Assembly: GCF_900129995.1 (NCBI RefSeq)
Contig: NZ_FQXO01000010.1
Coordinates: 1-64,000 of the forward strand
Reading direction: 5' to 3'
Length of the DNA stretch: 64,000 nt
Source of the DNA: Caloranaerobacter azorensis DSM 13643
Lineage (GTDB): Bacteria > Bacillota > Clostridia > Tissierellales > Thermohalobacteraceae
The notes below the pieces were generated by a model. That model searched no databases. It was not told the DNA's origin and saw nothing but the letters and a program-made list of their open reading frames with translations. A program made the position numbers and the translations under genes. Position 1 is the first letter of the stretch. Each line of letters opens with the position of its first letter. Positions 56,611 through 64,000 of this stretch are shown here, piece by piece.

Positions 56611-56769
56611 TTATAACATTAAGTTTACTGTTTGGTCATATACAGCATCAGGTTTTCTTTTGATACGTTCTTGTCCTTATTCAAGGTTATTAAGATGATT
56701 TTTTATATTTTTAATTTCGCTATCAATTGCATCCAATTTTTCAAGTATAAGATTTAAAGTTTTTTTCAT
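56611..56769 (-). pseudogene. Small coiled-coil protein gene broken by an in-frame stop
   Basis: On the minus strand an ATG at 56769 follows AGAAAGGATT. The product MKKTLNLILEKLDAIDSEIK continues as IKNHLNNLE, then TAA at 56677-56679. In the same frame the translation goes on as GQERIKRKPDAVYDQTVNLM. The pattern GQ-RI--K-DAVYDQT-L is that of a small coiled-coil protein family common in Firmicutes and their prophages, so the stop lies inside a formerly longer gene. Confidence 0.5.
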
Positions 56770-56792
56770 ATCAAGAATCCTTTCTATTTAAT

Positions 56793-57008
56793 TTAATCCT
56801 TTTTATCTCTCTTTTGCCTTTGACGCTCACGTCTATGTTTTTCAGCAAGTTTTAATTCTATCTGAATTGGATTAGCTAAAATAATTTTATCCTCGTCAGT
56901 AAGAAGTTTACCGTTTAGTATAAGACCAGTTTATTCAAGCATTATTTTCATATTAGTTACTTCTGGGTATTTTTCTTCAGGAGTAAGTTTTTTTTGGGTT
57001 GCGGCTAT
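56793..57008 (-). pseudogene. Degraded hypothetical gene with in-frame stop
   Basis: The minus-strand frame reads KKLTPEEKYPEVTNMKIMLE, a TAA at 56931-56933, then TGLILNGKLLTDEDKIILAN and a basic tail with KHRRERQRQKRDKKD. No start with a ribosome binding site is seen. The continuous sense on both sides of the stop suggests decay of one gene. The basic tail resembles prophage small proteins, but I cannot name the family. Confidence 0.45.
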
Positions 57009-57072
57009 CTATTATTTTTATTATATTTTTCTTTATAATTTGATTTTAATACATATAGTATTACACAAAAAG

Positions 57073-57177
57073 TATGATTTCTTTACTAATAGTCCAATAG
57101 GTGTTATTATTTGTGATATTGATAATTGGAAACCTATTAATTGTAATAAAAAAGTAAAGAGAAAAATAATAATATAG
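57073..57177 (+). pseudogene. Possible scrap of a GGDEF domain
   Basis: The frame encodes YDFFTNSPIGVIICDIDNWKPIN and then runs out to a TAG. P-x-GVI-CDID--K-IND is the first strand and loop of GGDEF diguanylate cyclase domains. Nothing before or after matches, and no start codon context exists, so at most it is a small leftover. The similarity covers about 17 residues only. Confidence 0.25.
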
Positions 57178-57205
57178 TAAATTCAATATTTAGGGGATGA
57201 AATGA

Positions 57206-57913
57206 ATGGGAAAACGCAGACTTATTTTTAAACTTTTTCCTATGAGAGTCAAAAGAGATTATGTATATAGAACTAAACAGAAAAGTAGTTATAGAAAGCT
57301 ATTTTATCAACTGTTAGTTAGTATAATAATTATTCTTTTGATAATTTTCATTAAATCTTTTAATACAAATTTTACAAATAATGCCATCAGATTAGTTGAA
57401 AATACATTAAAATATGATTATGATTTTAAAAAATTAGGGCATAAAATATTGAAATATGCAAAGGGAAGCGGTAAAGAATTAGATAAAGCAGTTTCAGTTT
57501 TTAAATATAAAAATAATACAAAAATATATTCGTTTTCAACTCCTGCTACGGGTATAGTTTATAAAAAATTTGGCCAAATCAAGAAAGGTAATACAACTAT
57601 TTTTCATAGAGGTGTAGATATACTTTCAAAAGATAAAAACGTATATTCAATTGGTGAAGGAATTGTAGGCGAAATTTATAAAGATAGAATTTTAGGTAAA
57701 TGTATCCAAATAGATTTTGGTGAAATAGATGCAGTCTATGCACATTTAGATAAAATATATGTAAAAGTAGGGCAGAAAGTAACTAAAGGAGAAATATTAG
57801 GAACATTAAAAGAAGATATTAGTGGACATAAAATACTTCATTTTGAAATATGGAAAAACGATGCTCCTGTAAATCCATTAGATTATATAAATATTAGCAA
57901 TTCAGATGATTAA
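57206..57913 (+). CDS. spoIVFA: SpoIVFA-like M23 (LytM) domain protein
   Basis: Partner of the SpoIVFB protease in pro-sigma-K processing. The 235 residues have a basic N-terminus, one membrane helix (about 31-50) and a LytM domain (about 110-230). The domain has FHRGVDILSKDKNVYSIGEG near 133 and YAHLDKIYVKVGQ near 178. The end reads ILHFEIWKNDAPVNPLDYI: the first histidine of the HxH pair is replaced by Ile, so the domain is probably not a peptidase, as for regulatory LytM proteins. The ATG follows GGGGATGA. It is 11 nt before spoIVFB. Confidence 0.85.
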   Translation: MGKRRLIFKLFPMRVKRDYVYRTKQKSSYRKLFYQLLVSIIIILLIIFIKSFNTNFTNNAIRLVENTLKYDYDFKKLGHKILKYAKGSGKELDKAVSVFKYKNNTKIYSFSTPATGIVYKKFGQIKKGNTTIFHRGVDILSKDKNVYSIGEGIVGEIYKDRILGKCIQIDFGEIDAVYAHLDKIYVKVGQKVTKGEILGTLKEDISGHKILHFEIWKNDAPVNPLDYINISNSDD

Positions 57914-57924
57914 TGGGGGATTAA

Positions 57925-58806
57925 ATGACAATTTTTCGTATTGGGCAGTTTAAAATAAAAATAAATTATTTATTATTTGTACTTTTTGTGTTATATTTTA
58001 TAATTGGGTATTTTATTGAAGTGATAGTAATATTTTTTTCTGTCTTAATTCATGAGCTTGCTCATGTTTATTTAGCATCAAAATTAGATTTTAAAGTAGA
58101 TTACATTGAATTATTTCCATTTGGAGGAGTTGCAAAGTTAGATGGTTTAATTGGAACAGAACCATTTAATGAGATTAAAATAGCCGTAATCGGACCAATT
58201 ATAAATTTTCTATTAGCATTTGTTCTAATATTTATAAAAGAGTATTTATTTGAAAACCAAATTATCGTTTTATTCATTAAGACTAATATGATTTTAGCTT
58301 TTATCAATCTATTACCGCTTTTGCCTTTGGATGGGGGCAGAATATTTAGAGCTATATTATCTTTAAAATTAGGAACAAAAAGAGCTACATTATTTGTTTC
58401 AAAAATTACCTATATATTATCTGTAATAATGATTTTTATTGGTATACTGCTTTTTATTAGAAATGCGTATGGAATTTATTTGATTCTATTTTTCATTTTT
58501 ATAATTATAGCTGCCAAAAGAGAAAAAGATATGGCAGTTTTTATTTTCCTAAAGCAGATAATTTGTAAAAGACAGAAAATGGCTGAAACTGGAATATATA
58601 GAGTACAACATATTGTTTGTTTAAATGATATGAAAGTAAAATCGGTTATTGAAAATTTCATTCCAAACAAGTATCATATAATAACTGTAATAGATAGAGA
58701 AGGTAATGTAATTGATACGCTTTATGAAAAACGAATTTTAGAGGGTGTAATTAAATATGGTTATGATATAACTATAGAAAAACTACTAAATAAAAGTGAA
58801 AAGTGA
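57925..58806 (+). CDS. spoIVFB: SpoIVFB-like intramembrane metalloprotease (M50)
   Basis: Site-2-type protease that, in Bacillus, releases sigma-K from its pro-sequence. The HExxH motif is HELAH at residues 43-47 in the second helix. The aspartate motif is NLLPLLPLDGGRIFRA near 130. About six helices precede a C-terminal CBS-like part (about 225-293, VKSVIENFIPNKYHIITVID). 293 residues are typical. The start ATG follows GGGGGA. A sigK gene is not in the window, so the substrate is inferred from the family and the neighbouring spoIVFA. Confidence 0.93.
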   Translation: MTIFRIGQFKIKINYLLFVLFVLYFIIGYFIEVIVIFFSVLIHELAHVYLASKLDFKVDYIELFPFGGVAKLDGLIGTEPFNEIKIAVIGPIINFLLAFVLIFIKEYLFENQIIVLFIKTNMILAFINLLPLLPLDGGRIFRAILSLKLGTKRATLFVSKITYILSVIMIFIGILLFIRNAYGIYLILFFIFIIIAAKREKDMAVFIFLKQIICKRQKMAETGIYRVQHIVCLNDMKVKSVIENFIPNKYHIITVIDREGNVIDTLYEKRILEGVIKYGYDITIEKLLNKSEK

Positions 58807-58845
58807 TAGAATATATTTAGACATTTTTATAGTAAGGGTGATAAG

Positions 58846-60687
58846 ATGATAAATAAAGATACACTAGATAAAATTCTTTCAAGAGTTGAAAAACCAGCAA
58901 GGTATATAGGAAATGAGATAAATAGTTATAGTAAAGATACAAAAGATGTAAAGGTAAGATTTGCTTTTGCCTTTCCTGATATTTATGAGGTTGGTATGTC
59001 GCATCTTGGATTACATATATTATACAGTTTGTTAAACGAACGAGAAGATGTATTTTGTGAGAGAGTATTTGCACCATGGGTTGATATGGAGTATGAATTG
59101 AGAAAACATAATATTCCGCTTTATGCATTAGAAAGTAAGGAGCCGATAAATAAATTTGATTTTGTTGGTTTTACGTTACAGTATGAAATGAGTTATACTA
59201 ACGTTTTAAATATGCTTGATTTAGCGCATATCCCTTTATTTTCTAAAGATAGAAAAGAAGAAGATCCTTTTATTGTTGCGGGCGGGCCATGTGTTTATAA
59301 TCCGGAGCCTTTAGCCGATATAATTGATTTTTTTGTAATTGGTGAATCAGAAGAGTTGATATTAGAGATAATTGAGGTATATGAAAAGTGGAAAGAAAGT
59401 AATAGAACAAGAGAAGAGTTTTTAGAAGAAATAAGTCAAATTCAAGGTGTATATGTACCGAAATTTTACGAAGTTATATATAATCAAGACGGTACCATAA
59501 AAGAATTCAAACCAAAATCAGAAAAATATCCCAATGTGATAAAGAAGAGAATAATTAAGAATTTAGATGAAGTACATTTTCCAGATAGGGTTATAGTTCC
59601 GTATATAGAAACAGTACATGATAGAGTGATGTTAGAGATTTTTAGAGGATGTACTAGAGGATGTAGATTTTGTCAAGCGGGAATGATATATAGGCCTGTG
59701 AGAGAAAGAAGTGTAGATAAGTTATTAGATTATGCACAAAAATTAATTGAAACGACAGGACATGAAGAAATTTCCTTGTCTTCATTATCGACAAGCGATT
59801 ATTCAAGGCTTGAAGAATTAGTGAAGAGCTTAATTAATAAGTTTAAAGATAAGATGATAGGTCTTTCATTACCGTCTTTAAGACTAGATTCTTTTTCGCT
59901 TGATATAATTCAGGAAATACAAAAAGTTCGTAAAACAGGACTTACTTTTGCACCAGAAGCCGGTAGTCAGAGACTTAGAGATATAATAAATAAGGGTATA
60001 AATGAAGAAGATTTGATAAATTCAGTTAGGGATGCTTTTTATTTAGGATGGTCTACTGTTAAGTTGTATTTTATGATAGGACTTCCATATGAAAATTACG
60101 ATGATATTCTTGGAATAAAAGATTTGGCTTATAAAGTCAAAGACATCTATTTTGGATTACCTAAAGATAAGAGAAAAGGAAATTTAAAAGTAACAGTTAG
60201 TACATCTTGTTTTGTACCAAAACCGTTTACGCCTTTTCAGTGGTTTGGACAAAATACTGTTGAAACATTTAAAGAGAAACAGAGATTTTTAGCAAATAAT
60301 ATAAGAGATAAGAAGATTACTTACAATTTTCACGATTCAGAATTAAGTTTTCTTGAAGCCGTTTTTGCTAGAGGAGATAGGAGACTGTCAAAAGCTTTAA
60401 TAAGGGCATGGCAAAAGGGTTGTAAATTTGATGGATGGGCCGATCATTTTAATTACGAAAAATGGATGGAAACATTTAGAGAGACGGGAATCGATCCAAG
60501 TTTTTATGCAAATAGACATAGAGAATATGACGAAATATTACCTTGGGATTTTATTGATGTAGGAGTTTCTAAAAAATATTTAATAAACGAAAATGAAAAG
60601 GCTAAAAAAGGCATATTAACTAGAGATTGCAGAAAAGGCTGTACTGGATGTGGTATTAATATTAGTTTTACAGGTGGTGTTTGTTAA
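58846..60687 (+). CDS. B12-binding/radical SAM protein (TIGR03960-type)
   Basis: Radical SAM enzyme of about 613 residues of the type annotated TIGR03960. The N-terminal B12-binding-like part has FPDIYEVGMSHLGLHIL near 44 and VAGGPCVYNPEPLAD near 144. The radical SAM cluster is EIFRGCTRGCRFCQAGMIYRP near 262, with CxxxCxxC. The protein ends in a cysteine-rich tail, DCRKGCTGCGIN. Its reaction is unknown. It is always coupled to a DUF2344 protein, whose start codon overlaps its stop here, and in many clostridia it is followed by rng, as here. Confidence 0.93.
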   Translation: MINKDTLDKILSRVEKPARYIGNEINSYSKDTKDVKVRFAFAFPDIYEVGMSHLGLHILYSLLNEREDVFCERVFAPWVDMEYELRKHNIPLYALESKEPINKFDFVGFTLQYEMSYTNVLNMLDLAHIPLFSKDRKEEDPFIVAGGPCVYNPEPLADIIDFFVIGESEELILEIIEVYEKWKESNRTREEFLEEISQIQGVYVPKFYEVIYNQDGTIKEFKPKSEKYPNVIKKRIIKNLDEVHFPDRVIVPYIETVHDRVMLEIFRGCTRGCRFCQAGMIYRPVRERSVDKLLDYAQKLIETTGHEEISLSSLSTSDYSRLEELVKSLINKFKDKMIGLSLPSLRLDSFSLDIIQEIQKVRKTGLTFAPEAGSQRLRDIINKGINEEDLINSVRDAFYLGWSTVKLYFMIGLPYENYDDILGIKDLAYKVKDIYFGLPKDKRKGNLKVTVSTSCFVPKPFTPFQWFGQNTVETFKEKQRFLANNIRDKKITYNFHDSELSFLEAVFARGDRRLSKALIRAWQKGCKFDGWADHFNYEKWMETFRETGIDPSFYANRHREYDEILPWDFIDVGVSKKYLINENEKAKKGILTRDCRKGCTGCGINISFTGGVC

Positions 60688-61397
60688 TGGGTACGATTAG
60701 AGTAAGATTTTCAAAAAAAGATGATATGAAATATATTTCACATTTAGACTTGATGCGATTATTTCAGAGAGCCTTTAGAAGAGCCGATATACCAGTAAAA
60801 TATAGTCAGGGGTTTAATCCACATCCAAAGTTTTCACTGGCTACAGCCCTTCCAATTGGAGTAACAAGTGATGGAGAATATATGGATGTTGAATTAGAAA
60901 ATGATATTGACAAAGATGAATTTATTAATAAGCTTAATGATGTATTGCCTGATGGAATTAAAATTTTATCAGGGAAATACATAAAGACAAGCAAATCATT
61001 GATGTCATTAATAGAATGGTCTGATTATATTATAGAATTTTATATAACTGGTAATATCAGTAAAGAAGATGTGGAAAATTGCATAGGAAAAATTCTTAAA
61101 AAAGATAAAATTTATGTAAAAAAAGTTAAAATAAAAAATAAAAAAGAGATAATAAAAGAGGTTGATATAAGAAGTGGTATTAGAAATTTAAAATTGCTAG
61201 TTATTGAAGGCAAAAGAGTTATTATTAAAGCAACTTTAAAGTCGGGTAGTAAAGGTAATTTGAAACCCCGATATATAATAGATGTGATGAAAAAGATAGG
61301 GAATATGGAAATAGTAGATGATAGTATAAAAATTCACAGATTAGAATTATATTCTCAGAAAAATAATAAATTAGTATCACCTTTAGATTGTGAATAG
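60687..61397 (+). CDS. DUF2344/TIGR03936 family protein
   Basis: A 236-residue protein of the DUF2344 family. The N-terminal signature reads RVRFSKKDDMKYISHLDLMR, then QRAFRRADIPVKYSQGFNPHP and FSLATALPIGVTSDGEYMD, each a conserved block. The C-terminal half (about 110-236) is more variable and basic, so RNA binding is possible but unproven. It is the standing partner of the TIGR03960 radical SAM protein and starts within its stop codon. RNase G follows after 11 nt, which hints at an RNA-related role. Confidence 0.93.
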   Translation: MGTIRVRFSKKDDMKYISHLDLMRLFQRAFRRADIPVKYSQGFNPHPKFSLATALPIGVTSDGEYMDVELENDIDKDEFINKLNDVLPDGIKILSGKYIKTSKSLMSLIEWSDYIIEFYITGNISKEDVENCIGKILKKDKIYVKKVKIKNKKEIIKEVDIRSGIRNLKLLVIEGKRVIIKATLKSGSKGNLKPRYIIDVMKKIGNMEIVDDSIKIHRLELYSQKNNKLVSPLDCE

Positions 61398-61408
61398 GAG
61401 AAGATTTT

Positions 61409-62914
61409 ATGGCTGAGATTATAATAGATATTGGATTAAATCAAAATAGGGTAGCAATCTTGGAAAATGGAGATTTGGTTGAATTATATATTGAAGAGGA
61501 GAATAAGAGACTTCTTGGTAATATTTATAAAGGAAGAGTAGTTAATGTATTACCAGGAATGGAAGCTGCTTTTGTAGATATTGGATTAGATAAAAATGCT
61601 TTTTTATATGTTAAAGATGCTATATCAAGCAATTTTTTAGAAAGTGAAGATATAGATTTTAAAGATATTTCTATTAGAGATGTTGTGAAACCTGGTCAAG
61701 AATTACTTGTTCAAGTAGTAAAAGAGCCGATAGGGACTAAAGGTCCAAGAATATCGACACATATTACTTTGCCAGGCAAATACGTGGTCTTAATGCCAGA
61801 GATAAAACAAGTTGGTATATCAAGGAAAATCATCGATGAAGAAGAAAGAGATAGGTTGAAAAAGATAGTTGAAGAGAACAAACCAGAAAATATGGGAATT
61901 ATATTGCGGACGGCAAGTGCTGGTGTAGAAGAAGACTTAATTATCAAAGACATTGAGTTTTTAGTAAATCTGTATCAGAGAATAAAAAGAGAGAGCAAAG
62001 TAGTATATGCACCTAAACTAATATATAGGGAATTAGATTTAGTAGATAGAATAGTACGCGATTTTTTTGGTGATGATACACAGAGATTAGTTATTAATGA
62101 TAGAGAGAAATATAAAAATATTTTAGAGTTGATTAATGAAACAATGCCTCATTTGAAATCTAAAATATACTATTTTGATGAGTGTTATGATATTTTTAAG
62201 TATTTTGGAATAGAAACAATGATTAAAAGTGCATTAGAACGTAAAGTATGGTTAAAAAGTGGAGGGTATATAGTAATAGATGAAACAGAGGCACTTACTT
62301 CGATAGATGTTAATACAGGTAAGTTTGTAGGAAGTGTTAATTTAGAGGATACTGTTTTGAAGACAAATATTGAAGCTGCTAAAGAAATTGCTAAACAATT
62401 AAGGTTAAGAAATATAGGTGGGATAATCATTATAGATTTCATTGATATGAAGGATAGTGAAGATATAAAGTATGTTATTAATTGTTTAGAAAATGAGTTA
62501 AAAAAAGATAAGGTGAAAACAACAATATTAGGGATGACTAGGTTAGGTTTGTTAGAAATGACTCGAAAAAAAGACAGAAAAAAACTATCTTCAAAGTTTT
62601 ATAAAAATTGTCCTTATTGTGAAGGAAAAGGGAAAATTATTTCTGATGGTTCAATTTTAAATCTCATAGAAAAGGAGATAAAGAGAATAAAAATTCATAC
62701 AAATTCAAATGCCGTTATTTTTGACTTGAATATATCTTATAGAGAAATGATAGATTCTAAATTTGAGAATAATATTAAACTTATTGAAAATAAATTTGGA
62801 ATTAGAATTTTTATAAATTATATAGACAGTATTAATTTAAAGGAGATTAAAATTAGAAGTATGGGTAAATTAGAAAATATAAAATTACTTTTTGAGAATT
62901 TAAAGAATAAATAG
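61409..62914 (+). CDS. rng: Ribonuclease E/G family protein (RNase G)
   Basis: Endoribonuclease for rRNA maturation and mRNA decay. The 501 residues have an N-terminal S1 domain (about 35-115, GNIYKGRVVNVLPGMEAAF near 36), the DNase I-like catalytic part with GGYIVIDETEALTSIDVNTG near 290 and IIIIDFIDM near 345. The magnesium aspartates lie in these two motifs. The zinc-link is CPYCEGKGKI near 410. The lack of a long scaffold tail fits RNase G. The ATG follows AGGAGAAG. rplU, which often comes next, is not present; lspA follows. Confidence 0.95.
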   Translation: MAEIIIDIGLNQNRVAILENGDLVELYIEEENKRLLGNIYKGRVVNVLPGMEAAFVDIGLDKNAFLYVKDAISSNFLESEDIDFKDISIRDVVKPGQELLVQVVKEPIGTKGPRISTHITLPGKYVVLMPEIKQVGISRKIIDEEERDRLKKIVEENKPENMGIILRTASAGVEEDLIIKDIEFLVNLYQRIKRESKVVYAPKLIYRELDLVDRIVRDFFGDDTQRLVINDREKYKNILELINETMPHLKSKIYYFDECYDIFKYFGIETMIKSALERKVWLKSGGYIVIDETEALTSIDVNTGKFVGSVNLEDTVLKTNIEAAKEIAKQLRLRNIGGIIIIDFIDMKDSEDIKYVINCLENELKKDKVKTTILGMTRLGLLEMTRKKDRKKLSSKFYKNCPYCEGKGKIISDGSILNLIEKEIKRIKIHTNSNAVIFDLNISYREMIDSKFENNIKLIENKFGIRIFINYIDSINLKEIKIRSMGKLENIKLLFENLKNK

Positions 62915-62952
62915 TAAATGTTTGTTTCAGAATAATGAGTTAAGAAATTTTT

Positions 62953-62988
62953 AATATTGTAAAATTAATAATAATATTTTACAATATT
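62953..62988 (+). other. AT-rich hairpin between rng and lspA
   Basis: A perfect 13-bp inverted repeat, AATATTGTAAAAT with ATTTTACAATATT, and a 10-nt loop. There is no T tract after it. It may be a weak terminator or an operator for lspA; I cannot assign a regulator. Confidence 0.4.
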
Positions 62989-63017
62989 GCATGTGAAATA
63001 TTATTAAGGAGGAGCAA

Positions 63018-63482
63018 ATGTTTTATATAATTGCTATTATTCTCATTATATTTGATCAATTAACTAAATATTTGGCAGTTAAATTTTTATTGGGGAAAAA
63101 TCCGATTCCAATTATAAAAAATTATTTACAATTGAATTATGTTGAGAATTTCGGTGCAGCTTTTGGTATTTTGCAAAATAAGCAGTTATTCTTTGTTGTA
63201 ATAACTATTGTAGTATTAGCTGGAATTATTGTATATATAAGAAAACATACTAATATCAGCAAACCGATGAAGGCAGCTTTAACGATACTTTTTTCTGGCG
63301 CTTTAGGGAATCTTATAGACAGATTGCGTTTAGGTTATGTTATTGATTTTATAGATGTTAAATTTGGAAAGTTATACGATTTTCCTGTATTTAATGTAGC
63401 AGATTGTTTAGTTGTTGTTTCAACTATTATTATTGCATACCTAGTTTTATATGATAAATATGAAATAAATATGGAAGAGTGA
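63018..63482 (+). CDS. lspA: Lipoprotein signal peptidase
   Basis: Aspartic protease that cleaves prolipoproteins at the lipobox cysteine; its clients here include the solute-binding and YerB-like lipoproteins. Four helices are seen. Family motifs are DQLTKYLAVKFL near 9, NYVENFGAAFG near 41, and the aspartate motifs GALGNLIDRLRLGYVIDFID near 93-112 and FPVFNVADCLV near 120. 154 residues are typical. The ATG follows AAGGAGGAG. It directly precedes rluD, as in Bacillus (lspA-rluD order). Confidence 0.97.
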   Translation: MFYIIAIILIIFDQLTKYLAVKFLLGKNPIPIIKNYLQLNYVENFGAAFGILQNKQLFFVVITIVVLAGIIVYIRKHTNISKPMKAALTILFSGALGNLIDRLRLGYVIDFIDVKFGKLYDFPVFNVADCLVVVSTIIIAYLVLYDKYEINMEE

Positions 63483-63486
63483 TTTT

Positions 63487-64000
63487 ATGGACATTATAGA
63501 ACTGGTTGTAGAAGATGATATTGGTGAAAGAGTAGATTCATATTTAGCAAAAAAGCTAGAGGAAGTGTCTAGATCATACATTAAAAAGTTAATTAAAGAT
63601 GGACATATAAAAGTTAATAATTTACAAGTAAAACCTAAATATGTTGTTAATAAGGGTGATGTAATAACTGTAAAATTACCAGAACCTGAAAAACTTGAAT
63701 TAATACCACAGGATTTGCCGATAGAAATAGTTTATGAAGATGAGGACGTTGCTGTAGTAAATAAACCACGAGGTATGGTGGTTCATCCTGCACCGGGGAA
63801 TTATAGTGGAACATTAGTCAATGCTTTACTTTACCATTTAGAGAGTTTATCTACGATAAATGGGGTAGTGAGACCTGGAATTGTGCATAGAATTGATAAA
63901 GATACTTCTGGGTTGTTGATGATAGCAAAAAATGATTTTGCTCATATTGAGCTTTCTAAACAGTTAAAAGAGCACTCAATAACAAGAATATATTATGCAT
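63487..64000 (+). CDS. rluD: RluD/RluA family pseudouridine synthase, partial at window edge
   Basis: The frame starts at ATG 63487, 4 nt after lspA, and runs off the window after 171 codons. An S4 RNA-binding domain (about 15-75: RVDSYLAKKLEEVSRSYIKK, then GHIKVNN) is followed by the synthase domain. The latter has PIEIVYEDEDVAVVNKPRGM near 80 and the catalytic-aspartate motif HRIDKDTSGLLMIAKN near 135. Lsp-adjacent family members (YlyB in Bacillus) modify 23S rRNA, but the exact target is uncertain. The C-terminus lies outside the window. Confidence 0.92.
   Translation, partial: MDIIELVVEDDIGERVDSYLAKKLEEVSRSYIKKLIKDGHIKVNNLQVKPKYVVNKGDVITVKLPEPEKLELIPQDLPIEIVYEDEDVAVVNKPRGMVVHPAPGNYSGTLVNALLYHLESLSTINGVVRPGIVHRIDKDTSGLLMIAKNDFAHIELSKQLKEHSITRIYYA

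Overview
The window is about 64 kb of very AT-rich DNA from a spore-forming low-GC Firmicute, most likely of the Clostridia/Tissierellia. The evidence is Gram-positive gene orders (comEC-holA-rpsT-gpr-spoIIP-lepA-hemW; hrcA-grpE-dnaK-dnaJ-prmA-rsmE-mtaB; rpsU-yqeY...floA-yqfC-yqfD-phoH-pgpH-ybeY-dgkA-cdd-era; recO-glyQS-ccpN-ppsR-dgt-dnaG-rpoD), sporulation genes (gpr, spoIIP, yqfC, yqfD, yqzL, spoIVFA/B), a CIRCE operator, a glycine T-box and a type A RNase P RNA. Almost everything is on the + strand. Exceptions are rpsT, one small gene facing rpoD, an insertion-sequence end at the left edge, and decayed genes after rnpB.

Layout. 1-0.3 kb: start of a transposase running off the left edge, with a leader of interleaved inverted repeats. 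0.4-9.6 kb: DNA uptake channel, DNA polymerase delta, S20, spore protease, SpoIIP, signal peptidase, LepA. 9.7-20.6 kb: a truncated VanZ-like protein, HemW, the HrcA-controlled chaperone operon, RNA/protein modification enzymes, S21 and YqeY. 20.6-30.1 kb: an accessory island inserted between yqeY and the nfeD-floA pair, which are usually close neighbours. It starts with a degraded TnpB/IS605-type end and carries three paralogous solute-binding proteins, a patatin-like lipase, two sugar-type ABC permeases, an HlyD/RND-type adaptor and a MacB-like permease domain protein, with no ABC ATPase. 30.2-43.4 kb: membrane-domain, sporulation, RNA maturation and cell-envelope genes. 43.4-49.4 kb: T-box-controlled glycyl-tRNA synthetase, CcpN/PpsR carbon control pair, dGTPase. 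49.4-56.5 kb: dnaG-rpoD with a possible sigma-H promoter, TrmK, Nif3-like protein, RNase HI, rnpB. 56.5-57.2 kb: a gene graveyard. 57.2-64 kb: SpoIVFA/B, the radical SAM/DUF2344 pair, RNase G, LspA and the start of RluD.

Most of the window is conserved core. The least ordinary parts are the 20.6-30.1 kb island, the transposase leader, the tnpB remnant that supplies the upstream region of the island's first gene, the DgkA-PAP2 fusion, the possible ATT start of the CcpN-like regulator, and the candidate sigma-H promoter ahead of dnaG-rpoD. Several CDS starts were moved from the longest open frame to the codon best placed behind a ribosome binding site. No tRNA, 5S/16S/23S rRNA or CRISPR array was seen.
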